Position numbers and translations under genes: made by a program. This document shows, one piece after another, positions 7,615-15,463 of a stretch of 34,994 bases of DNA. The stretch covers positions 1 to 34,994 of the forward strand of contig CAJBBZ010000253.1 in assembly GCA_903951445.1 (NCBI GenBank), in the 5' to 3' direction. Each line of letters opens with the position of its first letter. The first letter of the stretch is position 1. This DNA comes from an uncultured beta proteobacterium (GTDB lineage Bacteria > Pseudomonadota > Gammaproteobacteria > Burkholderiales > Burkholderiaceae_C). Below the pieces are notes generated by a model. It saw only the letters and a list, made by a program, of their open reading frames with translations. It was not told the DNA's origin and searched no databases.

Positions 7615-7962
7615 ATGTCGAATACGAACTTCACGGTCGCCATTCCGGATGAGTTGCTGACCGCGGCCAAGGTGATGGCTGCCAAGTCGGGCACGTCTTT
7701 GAATTCCATCATTCGCAATTTACTAGACGGTTTTGTAAATAACGAGAGCACGCCGCTGTCCGGGAATTATGAAATCTTGCTCAAATATGCCTTGGGGCAG
7801 ATGGCGGCCAAAAAGGCAATCAAGCAACTGCATTTGGAAAATGTCAACGAGCTCAATGCCTTTACGATTCAGGCCGGGTTTCCGCTGCCCCGGGTGTCTT
7901 TGCAAGAAAATGAAGACATGCAAAAGCGCTTTGGCCAAATGCTAGACCGGGCTGGCGCGTGA
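7615..7962 (+). CDS. Ribbon-helix-helix-type antitoxin (putative)
   Basis: 115 aa. The N-terminus reads TNFTVAIPDELLTAAKVMAAKSGTSLNSIIRNLLDGFV: a short beta strand followed by two helices with a Gly-Thr-Ser turn, the MetJ/Arc/CopG (RHH) pattern. Residues 45-115 carry no motif I know and may hold the toxin-binding part. AAGGAG (7603-7608) is a strong ribosome site for the ATG at 7615. The stop overlaps the next start by 4 bases (GTGA), giving translational coupling with the PIN protein, as in antitoxin-toxin operons. Confidence 0.75.
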   Translation: MSNTNFTVAIPDELLTAAKVMAAKSGTSLNSIIRNLLDGFVNNESTPLSGNYEILLKYALGQMAAKKAIKQLHLENVNELNAFTIQAGFPLPRVSLQENEDMQKRFGQMLDRAGA

Positions 7963-8570
7963 CGGTTTGCAGCATTGTTATCGTCGATGCAGGCCCCTTA
8001 AAAACGCTTGCTTACTCCGGCAGGATAGACCTGCTACTTCGCTGCGGTGTGCCGGTGCAGGTCTCCGATATGGTGGTTCAGGAGATAAAAAATGGGCAGC
8101 AATTTCTTGGCAACACCATCGCACTTGCATTCATCGAGGGCCATCTTGGAAAAGGGATCACACTGGCCCTGACCGGTGTTCCCGCCATAGCAGACAAGCT
8201 TGCACAACTCAATGTTGACCCAGGCGACGAATCCATCCGCCGCTTAATTGCGCGCCTCGACGAGGCGACCGATGGGAATGAATACGCGCTGCTCGTCTCC
8301 GAAGACGATCGCTTGATGAAAACCGCAGACTTGAGCGGCATGACCTATTTCCTGACGACGCGCCCATTTCTCTTGGAAATGGAGAAACGTGGCCTGGTGG
8401 ATAACGCGGAATCATTGATGCTGATCGCCGAACGTGCCGCCGTGGCAGCAGGCGAAGGGCCAGGCCGTGGCCAGTTAAAACGCAAGCGGGAATGGAGCAG
8501 TCCCCCACGCCGAAATGCGCTGGCGCAGCCATTTCCAGGCAAGAAAAATGCTGATCCTGACTTTTCCTAG
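7959..8570 (+). CDS. PIN-like domain protein, putative toxin
   Basis: 203 aa starting at GTG 7959 inside the antitoxin stop. The start IVIVDAGPLKTLAYSGRIDLL holds the first PIN Asp. VSDMVVQEIKNG gives the conserved Glu, and DEATDGNEYALLVSEDDRLMK the later acidic residues. PIN domains are metal-dependent ribonucleases, so a VapC-like toxin role is likely. From about residue 165 the tail is rich in Gly, Arg, Pro and Lys and unlike a PIN fold; it may be an added or frameshifted end. Its target RNA cannot be told. Confidence 0.72.
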   Translation: MTVCSIVIVDAGPLKTLAYSGRIDLLLRCGVPVQVSDMVVQEIKNGQQFLGNTIALAFIEGHLGKGITLALTGVPAIADKLAQLNVDPGDESIRRLIARLDEATDGNEYALLVSEDDRLMKTADLSGMTYFLTTRPFLLEMEKRGLVDNAESLMLIAERAAVAAGEGPGRGQLKRKREWSSPPRRNALAQPFPGKKNADPDFS

Positions 8571-8585
8571 CCATTGACCTGCCCT

Positions 8586-8670
8586 TTTTAACTTGCAAGC
8601 TAGTGCGCCGCCCAGTGATGCAATGCGCCGGCCATAGCAGATCTGCGGCGCTGACATCTTTAAGTTGCGC
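8586..8670 (+). repeat. Symmetric inverted repeat, possible decayed attC
   Basis: AACTT (8590-8594) pairs with AAGTT (8662-8666), and GCGCCGC (8605-8611) with GCGGCGC (8645-8651). Both arms share one centre and have equal 10-base gaps. The outer ends TTTTAAC (8586-8592) and GTTGCGC (8664-8670) resemble degenerate attC R boxes. It begins 15 bases after the PIN gene stop, where an attC would sit. A transcription terminator or chance structure remains possible. Confidence 0.35.
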
Positions 8671-8674
8671 AGTA

Positions 8675-8741
8675 ATTTATCTATTTAAATAAACTTATTT
8701 ATCATTTAAGATGATCTATATATGCATCGAAATAGATAAAT
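8675..8741. promoter_or_regulatory. Operator/promoter region of the HipA-family module
   Basis: A perfect 12-bp inverted repeat ATTTATCTATTT (8675-8686) / AAATAGATAAAT (8730-8741) is separated by 43 AT-rich bases. A related half-site TTATTTATC lies between the arms (8695-8703). A -10-like TATATA (8717-8722) lies inside. The right arm ends two bases before the ATG, so a bound XRE partner could block both transcription start and ribosome access. Confidence 0.65.
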
Positions 8742-8742
8742 A

Positions 8743-10089
8743 ATGGAATTCCCCCAAAAAACCTTTATTGAGCTGCACTACGCGGGCGAGTGGCATGCCG
8801 CTGCGGAATTGACCGCGTTTTCCAGTAATCGCATTCGCGTGAACTACCTGGACTCCTATGTGTTTGGTGGAGTCGGCTTGCCGGTCTCGCTGCGGCTTCC
8901 GGTGGCTATCGCCGCCGAGCCCATGGTGGAGGGCTTGACGGGCCCAGAGCCTGATCGTCGCCCGGCGCCCTTTCTTTATGACCTGGTGCCGCAGGGCAGG
9001 GGCCGGGCTTATTTGCTGTCCAAGCTCCAGTTGGCCGATGCGGATGACGATGTGATTGCGCCGCTGCTGATGGCGGGCGCTTTCAATCCTGTCGGGAACC
9101 TGCGGATTAGCTCGGCGGTGTACTTTTACAAAGACGAAGCAGCAAAGGACCCGTCCGATGTAGCGGAAACAGGATTTGCCTTGCAAGACATCGCCGACCG
9201 AAGCGAAGAGTTTCTTGAACACATTACCCTGCACTCCATGCTGGCAGCCGGGACTACCGGCGTGCAAGGCGTGGCCCCCAAATTTTTGCTGACCACCAAC
9301 GCCGATGGTCGATGGTTCGCAGACCTGGCACTTGACGACAGCATGGCGCACGAACATTGGCTGGTAAAGCTCCCCCGAGGCCGCCATGAAGATGACCGCG
9401 CCGTGCTGCGCAACGAGGCCGCCTACCTGCGCTTGGCAGCGGCCTGCGGGCTCCATTGCAGGAATGACCACAAGCTAGTGGGTGAAATGCTTTTTGTGCA
9501 CCGTTTTGACCGGGTGCGCCAGCACGGAATACTCCATCGGCTGCACCAAGAAAGCGTGGCCAGCATCGTGGGCCAGCGCGGATTTGGGCACAGCCACACA
9601 CAGCAAACGCTGCTGGCCGGCATCCGCGATGTAGTCGATGACCCTTTGTCGCAAACCATCGAATTCATCAAGCGCGATGTTTTAAACCTTGCCATGCGCA
9701 ATACCGACAACCACGCGCGCAATACCGCTATCCAAAGGACGGTGGATGGCCGTATCGCTTTAACGCCCTTGTTTGACTTTGCGCCCATGTTCAAAGACCC
9801 CGAAGTGGTCGCCAGATCATGTCTGTGGCGCGACAAGCAGGGCGTGCGTCAAGATGACTGGACGCAAATAATCGAAAACCTCGAGCTGCCCGGCGACGAA
9901 ATCCCTCTGATTCAACACGCGCTCAATGAGTTTGGCCGGTCGTATGAGCTGGAAAAAATAGCCAAGGATTGCGGCGTGGAAGAAGACGTACTTGCGCAGT
10001 GCAAAAAGTCCATCGACAAGCAATGGCAGCAGTTGGAGCGACTACCGCGCTTGCCCACTAGCCCAGCACAGGTGCCACACCATGGATAA
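8743..10089 (+). CDS. HipA-family toxin kinase
   Basis: A 448-aa serine/threonine kinase-like toxin. The N-terminal domain (about 1-125) includes the FGGVGLPVSLRLP and PFLYDLVPQGRGR segments. The kinase core has K209 (HWLVKLPRG, ATP-binding position), the catalytic loop RNTDNHARN with D322, and PLFDFAP with metal-binding D345. The 23-residue spacing equals that of D309/D332 in E. coli HipA, so the enzyme looks intact. Known HipA proteins phosphorylate aminoacyl-tRNA synthetases; the target here is unknown. The ATG at 8743 has no ribosome site, so the message may be leaderless or poorly translated. The XRE gene follows with an 8-base overlap, the reverse of the classic hipB-hipA order. Confidence 0.88.
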   Translation: MEFPQKTFIELHYAGEWHAAAELTAFSSNRIRVNYLDSYVFGGVGLPVSLRLPVAIAAEPMVEGLTGPEPDRRPAPFLYDLVPQGRGRAYLLSKLQLADADDDVIAPLLMAGAFNPVGNLRISSAVYFYKDEAAKDPSDVAETGFALQDIADRSEEFLEHITLHSMLAAGTTGVQGVAPKFLLTTNADGRWFADLALDDSMAHEHWLVKLPRGRHEDDRAVLRNEAAYLRLAAACGLHCRNDHKLVGEMLFVHRFDRVRQHGILHRLHQESVASIVGQRGFGHSHTQQTLLAGIRDVVDDPLSQTIEFIKRDVLNLAMRNTDNHARNTAIQRTVDGRIALTPLFDFAPMFKDPEVVARSCLWRDKQGVRQDDWTQIIENLELPGDEIPLIQHALNEFGRSYELEKIAKDCGVEEDVLAQCKKSIDKQWQQLERLPRLPTSPAQVPHHG

Positions 10090-10435
10090 GCGAATCAAAG
10101 CCAAGCCATCGACCGATACGCAAATGGCGCGTCGCGACCAGTTTTACGCATCTATTCGCAAGGGCGAATTGTCTATCGCAGAGGCGGTGGTCGCTATGCG
10201 AAAAATGAGCCAGCTCACGCAGCCAGAGTTTGCCAAGCACCGCGGAATCAGCGTCCAGGCGCTGCGGCAAATTGAAAGCGGCACCGGCAACCCCACCGTG
10301 GAAACCCTCAACAAAATCGCCTCTATTTTTACAGTGCAAGTGGGGTTTTGCATTCCACCGGATGGGGCGGTCGGCAGCGCGCCAAAAGCACGCACCGCTT
10401 CAAGCCCAGGTAGTGCGCTTTCGCCAAAGCCATAG
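10082..10435 (+). CDS. XRE-family HTH protein, putative HipB-like antitoxin
   Basis: 117 aa. The HTH occupies about residues 36-88: AEAVVAMRKMSQLTQPEFAKHRGISVQALRQIESG, then NPTVETLNKIASIFTVQVGFC, which is close to the HipB core including its C-terminal beta strand. A Ser/Pro/Ala-rich tail follows. The ATG at 10082 lies inside the end of the toxin gene (overlap of 8 bases). It probably neutralises the HipA-family kinase and represses the module through the 8675-8741 repeats. Confidence 0.85.
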   Translation: MDKRIKAKPSTDTQMARRDQFYASIRKGELSIAEAVVAMRKMSQLTQPEFAKHRGISVQALRQIESGTGNPTVETLNKIASIFTVQVGFCIPPDGAVGSAPKARTASSPGSALSPKP

Positions 10436-10438
10436 TGC

Positions 10439-10506
10439 GCAGCGATGCGGCGATCCATGCAGGCATGGAGCCATGGATTGCCACGGCCTTCGGCCTCGCA
10501 ATGACC
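10439..10506. repeat. REP-like palindromic repeat, copy 2
   Basis: A compound hairpin: GCGATCCATG pairs with CATGGATTGC, and ATTGC (10477-10481) with GCAAT (10498-10502) around GGCC-TTC-GGCC. Read on the minus strand it gives GTCATTGCGAGGCCGAAGG then GTGGCAATCCATGG, clearly related to the element at 4591-4639. The two copies flank the accessory island. Confidence 0.7.
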
Positions 10507-10530
10507 AGTTTGCACTGGTGCATAGCTTAT

Positions 10531-10977
10531 TCAGGTAAACACGGCGCCCACGTACGGCACTCCAAGCGCCCGCAAACGCTTGGCCATGCATAACACCGCG
10601 TGGTCTTTACTCAGCAAACCGGCCCGTTGCGCCAGCGCCAGGTCGATAAAGCGCTGGTCGTCCGGATCTTTGCAGCGCAGCGGGGCGCGCTGAGCCACAT
10701 CTACTGTGTGGCTGTGCGTGTCGAAGTCGCGCAGCAAGTCCTCAAAGCTGCGCTGGTAAAAATCCATGCGCTTGGCGATATGCGGGTAGTCCAGCACGCG
10801 GGCCAGTTCCTCGCGCATGGGCGCGGTGCTGATCCAGCGGATGTGCGCTTGCGCCAGGGCCTCGCGCAGCGGCTGGGCGGCGGGGTCGGCGAAGAGAAAT
10901 ACATCGAGCACGATGTTGGTATCCAGCACCCACAGCGGGCGCTGCGCGTTATCTGCGGATGCGGTTGGCTGGCTCAA
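10531..10977 (-). CDS. PIN-domain protein (putative toxin, TIGR00305-like)
   Basis: 148 aa. A PIN domain begins at LWVLDTNIVLDVFLF (first Asp at residue 19), with STAPMREELARVL giving the Glu and KDPDDQRFIDLALAQRAGLLSKD the later acidic pair. This is the group often labelled 'putative toxin-antitoxin system toxin component, PIN family'. No antitoxin gene adjoins it. The apparent start is a TTG that directly follows the stop of the upstream methyltransferase gene, so it is probably translated by coupling in that operon. It may serve in RNA processing rather than as a toxin. Confidence 0.75.
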   Translation of the reverse strand: MSQPTASADNAQRPLWVLDTNIVLDVFLFADPAAQPLREALAQAHIRWISTAPMREELARVLDYPHIAKRMDFYQRSFEDLLRDFDTHSHTVDVAQRAPLRCKDPDDQRFIDLALAQRAGLLSKDHAVLCMAKRLRALGVPYVGAVFT

Positions 10978-12258
10978 CTAAGCGCTCGCGGGGCGGGTGC
11001 TAGTTTCCGCATCCGTACCCGCTTTGCTTTTATCCATACGCCCGGCCACCAAATCAAACTTGAACAATCGGCATTCAATAGGCCCGTTCCACAGCGGCAC
11101 GCGGCGCGATTCTTTCAGGCGCATCTTCCCAGGCAGTTTCAGGTCTGGCGTCAGCACCCAGGCGCTCCAGCCGCTGAAGTGCTTTTTCCAGTGGCTGGCC
11201 AGTTGGTTAAAAAATGCGCCACCTTCTTCGGTCTGCGCCACTTCGCGGGCGCCAAAGCGCGCGCCTTCGCCGGCCACGCCGCCCACTTCAATCCGCTCGC
11301 CATAGGGCGGGTTGAGCAGCATCACGCCGCCACCTTCGATGGGCGGCATACGCTGCAAAGCATCGCCGCCGCGAAAGCTGATGACCCCGGCCACACCGGC
11401 GCGCTGCGCATTGCGCTCTGCAAAATCGACCATGCGGTGCGACACATCGCTGCCGTAAATTAGGGGCGCGTCGCCGGGCTCTGGTTGGATGATGCGGGCT
11501 TTGGCCTCCTCGCGGATGGCCTGCCAAACATGGGCCTGAAAGGGCAGGTATTTTTCAAACGCAAACTGGCGCAACAGGCCCGGCGGAATATTGCAGGCGA
11601 TTTGCGCCGCCTCAATCGCCACCGTGCCGCTGCCGCAACACGGGTCGTACAGGGGCAGCAAATCTGCGTCGCCATCGGCCCAGCCGCTGGCGGCAATCAT
11701 GGCGGCAGCCAGGGTTTCTTTGAGGGGCGCATCGCCCGTGTCTTCGCGCCAGCCACGTTTGAACAGCGCTTCGCCCGAGGTGTCGATGTACAGCGCGCAT
11801 TGGTCGGTTGTCAGGTGCGCGAAGATGCGCACATCGGGCCAGCGGGTGTTCACGTCCGGGCGCACGCCATGGGCTTTGTCGCGAAAGCGGTCGCACACCG
11901 CATCTTTGATTTTGAGGGCCGCAAAGTTCAGCGAAGTCAGCGGGCTGTGCTGCGCCGTCATTTCCACTTTGATGCTTTGCTTGGGCGTAAACCAAATTTC
12001 CCAGGCCACGGCGGCGGCGGCGCGGTACAAATCTTGTTCGCTGCGGTAGTCGGTGTGCGAGAGTTGCACCATCACCCGCTGCGCCAGGCGGCAATGCAGA
12101 TTGAGCAACAACACCGCGCGCCACGAGCCTTGCAGCATCACGCCGCCGCGCCAGCGCTGAATCGACTGCGCGGGTAAGTCGGTAATCGTCTGCACCTCGC
12201 CGCACAAGTAGTCTTCCACGCCAGCGGCGCAGGGTAAAAAAATCTGTAACTGGTTCAT
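10978..12258 (-). CDS. THUMP-domain RNA methyltransferase (RlmL N-terminal-like)
   Basis: A 426-aa class I SAM-dependent methyltransferase acting on rRNA, most like the N-terminal half of E. coli RlmL (YcbY), which makes m2G2445 in 23S rRNA. A THUMP domain covers about residues 50-165. The SAM-binding motif DPCCGSGT is at 205-212 and the catalytic NPPYGER at 316-322. The C-terminal RlmK half of the E. coli fusion is absent, as is common outside gammaproteobacteria. It is likely co-transcribed with rpoN (49-bp gap) and followed without spacing by the PIN gene. Confidence 0.88.
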   Translation of the reverse strand: MNQLQIFLPCAAGVEDYLCGEVQTITDLPAQSIQRWRGGVMLQGSWRAVLLLNLHCRLAQRVMVQLSHTDYRSEQDLYRAAAAVAWEIWFTPKQSIKVEMTAQHSPLTSLNFAALKIKDAVCDRFRDKAHGVRPDVNTRWPDVRIFAHLTTDQCALYIDTSGEALFKRGWREDTGDAPLKETLAAAMIAASGWADGDADLLPLYDPCCGSGTVAIEAAQIACNIPPGLLRQFAFEKYLPFQAHVWQAIREEAKARIIQPEPGDAPLIYGSDVSHRMVDFAERNAQRAGVAGVISFRGGDALQRMPPIEGGGVMLLNPPYGERIEVGGVAGEGARFGAREVAQTEEGGAFFNQLASHWKKHFSGWSAWVLTPDLKLPGKMRLKESRRVPLWNGPIECRLFKFDLVAGRMDKSKAGTDAETSTRPASA

Positions 12259-12307
12259 GCCGTGGTGCTGCGCCGGGGCGCGTTGTGGAGTGCGTGGTGG
12301 GGCGCGC

Positions 12308-13963
12308 TCACAGCGCTTTGCGTAAGCTGGCCGGCGCGATCTTCAGGCCTTCGCGGTACTTGGCCACCGTGCGGCGTGCGCATTCAATGCCTTGCTCTTT
12401 CAGCATCTCGGACAACTGGTTGTCACTGAGCGGTTTCTTGGGATTTTCAGCCTGGATAAATTGCTTGATGATGGCGCGCACCGCCGTGCTGGAGGCACTG
12501 CCCCCGGATTCGGTATCCAGCCCGGAGCCGAAAAAATATTTAAGTTCAAACGTGCCATAGGGCGTGGCCATGTACTTGGCGGTGGTCACGCGGCTGATGG
12601 TGGACTCATGCAAACCCAGCTCTTCGGCGATCTCGCGCAGCACCAGCGGGCGCATGGCCAGTTCGCCATGGGTAAAGAAGTTTTTCTGGCGCTCCACCAC
12701 GGCAGTGCTGACGCGCAAGATGGTGTCAAAACGCTGCTGGATGTTTTTGATAAACCAGCGCGCCTCTTGCAAGCGCTGTTGCAAACCGGCGTGGCTGGAG
12801 CTGGCTTTGTGGTTGCGCAGCACATTGGCGTAAATATCGTGCACCCGCAAGCGTGGCATCACTTCGGGGTTGAGCTGTACCCGAAAGCGCGGCGTCATGC
12901 CTTCTTTGTGGATGGCGGTGACCAGCACATCGGGCACGATGATGTTGCGCTCCACATCCACAAAACGGCGGCCCGGCTTGGGCTCTAGTCGCGCAATCAG
13001 TGCAATCGCTTCGCGCACCAGACTGTCGCTGCCCACGCCGTTTTGCACCAGGCGCTTGATGTCGCGCCGCGCCAGCAAATCCAAAGGTTGCTGGCAAACA
13101 CGCAGCGCCACTTCCAGCACCTCCACACGGTGGCGCAAGATGGCGGTGTCGTCGTCGTCATCGGCCGGGTCTACCGGGTAGTCGTCTTCGTCCAGTTCTG
13201 CGCGGCTGTTGGCCAAGAGGGCTGCAATTTGCAAGCGCAGGCATTCGCCCAGGTCGCGCGCGCCCACGCCTACCGGGTCCAGGCTGTGCAAGAGCCCAAG
13301 CGCCACGGTGAAGTGGTGCACCAGGTCTTCCACCTGCTCGTAGTCGTCACCGGCCAGGCCCTGGGCCAGGCTTTCTAAGGTGTCTTCCAGGTAGCCGTCG
13401 TCATTGAGCGATTCAATCAAAAAGCGCAGCGCCGCTTGGTCACTGTCGCTCAGTCGCAAGCGCAGCGCCTGGCGGTGTAAGTGCGCTTGCAAAGACTCTT
13501 GCACCCGCGCCAGTTCGGTGGCGTCTTTGTCTTCGTCGTCGCCCAGGTTGTTGGATTTGGCTTTGGCGTCGCCGCCCCATTCGCCGTCGTCCGGCGTAGT
13601 CTCGGTAGTGCCATCGCCTTCCCAGCTGATAGCGTCATCGCCGCCGGGCTCAGCGGACAGTGGCGTGGCCTCTTCGTCGCGCGTGCTGTCGCTGGTTACT
13701 GTGTTGCTGTAGTCGCTGACCGTTGGCGTGGGCGCTTCGCTGAGTCGGTCGCCCTGGCTGACTAGGCTGTCCACCTGCTCCAAGCCAAATTGCTCGCGCT
13801 CGGCGGCCTCGTGGTCCATTTCCAGGAAAGGATTGGCCTCGAGCATTTGCTCGATTTCCTGCGACAGTTCCAGGGTGGAGAGCTGTAGCAGGCGTATCGA
13901 CTGCTGCAACTGGGGCGTGAGCGCCAGATGCTGCGAGACGCGTAGCGAAAGGCCTTGTTTCAT
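12308..13963 (-). CDS. rpoN: RNA polymerase sigma-54 factor
   Basis: 551-aa alternative sigma factor that directs polymerase to -24/-12 promoters with an enhancer-binding activator. The N-terminal activator-interacting region starts MKQGLSLRVSQHLALTPQLQQSIRLLQLS. A long acidic region II (about 75-155, rich in Asp, Glu and Thr) precedes the core-binding domain. The HTH segment and the RpoN box ARRTVAKYREG (about 529-539) are intact. It follows lptB by 4 bases, the conserved lptA-lptB-rpoN arrangement. Confidence 0.98.
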   Translation of the reverse strand: MKQGLSLRVSQHLALTPQLQQSIRLLQLSTLELSQEIEQMLEANPFLEMDHEAAEREQFGLEQVDSLVSQGDRLSEAPTPTVSDYSNTVTSDSTRDEEATPLSAEPGGDDAISWEGDGTTETTPDDGEWGGDAKAKSNNLGDDEDKDATELARVQESLQAHLHRQALRLRLSDSDQAALRFLIESLNDDGYLEDTLESLAQGLAGDDYEQVEDLVHHFTVALGLLHSLDPVGVGARDLGECLRLQIAALLANSRAELDEDDYPVDPADDDDDTAILRHRVEVLEVALRVCQQPLDLLARRDIKRLVQNGVGSDSLVREAIALIARLEPKPGRRFVDVERNIIVPDVLVTAIHKEGMTPRFRVQLNPEVMPRLRVHDIYANVLRNHKASSSHAGLQQRLQEARWFIKNIQQRFDTILRVSTAVVERQKNFFTHGELAMRPLVLREIAEELGLHESTISRVTTAKYMATPYGTFELKYFFGSGLDTESGGSASSTAVRAIIKQFIQAENPKKPLSDNQLSEMLKEQGIECARRTVAKYREGLKIAPASLRKAL

Positions 13964-13967
13964 GGCC

Positions 13968-14783
13968 TCACATCCTGAAATTCTCGCCCAGATAGACGCG
14001 CCGCACTTCGGCGTTCTCGACGATCTCGGACGGCAGGCCCTGGGCCAGCACCCGGCCCTCGCTGATGATGTAGGCGTGGTCGCAAATACCCAAGGTTTCG
14101 CGCACGTTGTGGTCGGTGATCAGCACGCCGATGTTGCGGCTTTTCAGGAAATTGATGATGCGCTGGATCTCGATCACCGCAATCGGGTCGATGCCGGCAA
14201 AGGGCTCGTCCAGCAGAATAAAGCGTGGTTGGGTCGCCAGCGCACGCGCGATCTCGACCCGGCGGCGCTCGCCCCCTGAGAGCGAGAGCGCGGGCGACAG
14301 GCGCAGATGCTCCACCCGCAAATCCTGCAACAAAGCGGTGAGGCGCGATTCGATGTCCGCCTTGGTAAAGGCTTTACCTTTTGCGTCGCGCTGCAACTCC
14401 AGCACCGCGCGCACGTTGTCTTCCACATTGAGCTTGCGAAAGATGGATGGTTCTTGCGGCAAATAGCCTAGCCCTAAGCGCGCGCGCCGGTGGATGGGCA
14501 TGTGTTCAATGGGCTGGCCGTCGATGGTGATGCTGCCGGCGCTGGCGCGCAGCAGGCCGACGATCATGTAAAAGGAAGTGGTCTTGCCCGCGCCGTTGGG
14601 GCCCAGCAAACCCACCACCTCGCCGGTACGCAACGACATGGACACGTCTTGCACCACTTTGCGCACGCCGTAAGACTTTTGCAAGTGCGCGGCTTCCAGC
14701 ACGCCTATGGCGGTGTTGGGTGCCGCTCCAGCAGGTGCGGCTTGGGCACCCATTTGCAGCACGGAAGCGCTATCGGCTTTCAT
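13968..14783 (-). CDS. lptB: LPS export ABC transporter ATP-binding protein
   Basis: 271-aa cytoplasmic ATPase that drives lipopolysaccharide extraction from the inner membrane with LptF, LptG and LptC. Walker A GLLGPNGAGKTTSFYM, the signature LSGGERRRVEIARAL, Walker B FILLDEPFAGID and the switch His (ITDHNVRE) are all present. The first 27 or so residues precede the family start and are low in conservation. Its start overlaps the lptA stop by 4 bases (ATGA), showing coupling. Confidence 0.97.
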   Translation of the reverse strand: MKADSASVLQMGAQAAPAGAAPNTAIGVLEAAHLQKSYGVRKVVQDVSMSLRTGEVVGLLGPNGAGKTTSFYMIVGLLRASAGSITIDGQPIEHMPIHRRARLGLGYLPQEPSIFRKLNVEDNVRAVLELQRDAKGKAFTKADIESRLTALLQDLRVEHLRLSPALSLSGGERRRVEIARALATQPRFILLDEPFAGIDPIAVIEIQRIINFLKSRNIGVLITDHNVRETLGICDHAYIISEGRVLAQGLPSEIVENAEVRRVYLGENFRM

Positions 14784-15340
14784 GGAGTTTTGCTGGCGGC
14801 AGGCGCCGGGCTGGTCTTTTCCGGCTTGGGCGTGATCACCGCGCGCACACGGCCCGGACCGGAGCCTGCCGCACTGCCATCGACCGCGAATTTTTCGGTA
14901 GTGTTTTCGTAATTAATGATCGCGCCGGTGACTTCATCGGCCAAGGTGCTGCCCCGAAAGCGGCGCATCACGGCATTAGTTTCAAAGCGCACCGTGTCGG
15001 CTTTGCCGTTGTAAATCAGGGTTTCGGCTTCGCCTTCGATAAATTCATCCACGCCTTCGCGCTTTTGCCGGAAAAAGGCGCGCTCTTTGGGTGTGCCGGT
15101 GACGGTGCCGTATTGGTTGCCTTCGGGGTCCTCGCGCACTTCGACTTTGGCGCCGCGAATCACGATCGTGCCTTTGGTGGCCACGACCTTGCCGGTAAAT
15201 ACCGTGAGTTGCTGCGCATCCTCGTAGCGCATGCTGTCGGACTCGATATGCATGGGCTTGTTGCGGTCGGCTTTTTCAGCCCAGGCGTTTTGCAGCAGCC
15301 CGCAGGCCAGTGTTACGCAGAGGATAAAGGTGAGTTTCAT
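14780..15340 (-). CDS. lptA: LPS transport periplasmic protein
   Basis: 186-aa periplasmic bridge protein that carries lipopolysaccharide between the membranes. A signal peptide MKLTFILCVTLACGLLQNAWA is followed by the OstA-type beta-jellyroll (DRNKPMHIESDSMRYEDAQQLTVFTGKV...GEAETLIYNGKADTVRF). A Pro/Ala/Ser tail ends the protein. The ATG at 15340 was chosen because the signal peptide begins there; the longer frame adds unrelated residues. lptC, which usually precedes lptA in related bacteria, is not found upstream. Confidence 0.92.
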   Translation of the reverse strand: MKLTFILCVTLACGLLQNAWAEKADRNKPMHIESDSMRYEDAQQLTVFTGKVVATKGTIVIRGAKVEVREDPEGNQYGTVTGTPKERAFFRQKREGVDEFIEGEAETLIYNGKADTVRFETNAVMRRFRGSTLADEVTGAIINYENTTEKFAVDGSAAGSGPGRVRAVITPKPEKTSPAPAASKTP

Positions 15341-15463
15341 AAAGGCACGAAAATTGCTGAAAGCATTATTCGTGCATTCTAGCCACCGCTTTTCAAAAAC
15401 CCAAGTATTTGACGGCCTCGGCTCCAAGAAAGTTGCACTGGCTAGCCAGCAGCAGTCCGGGAT

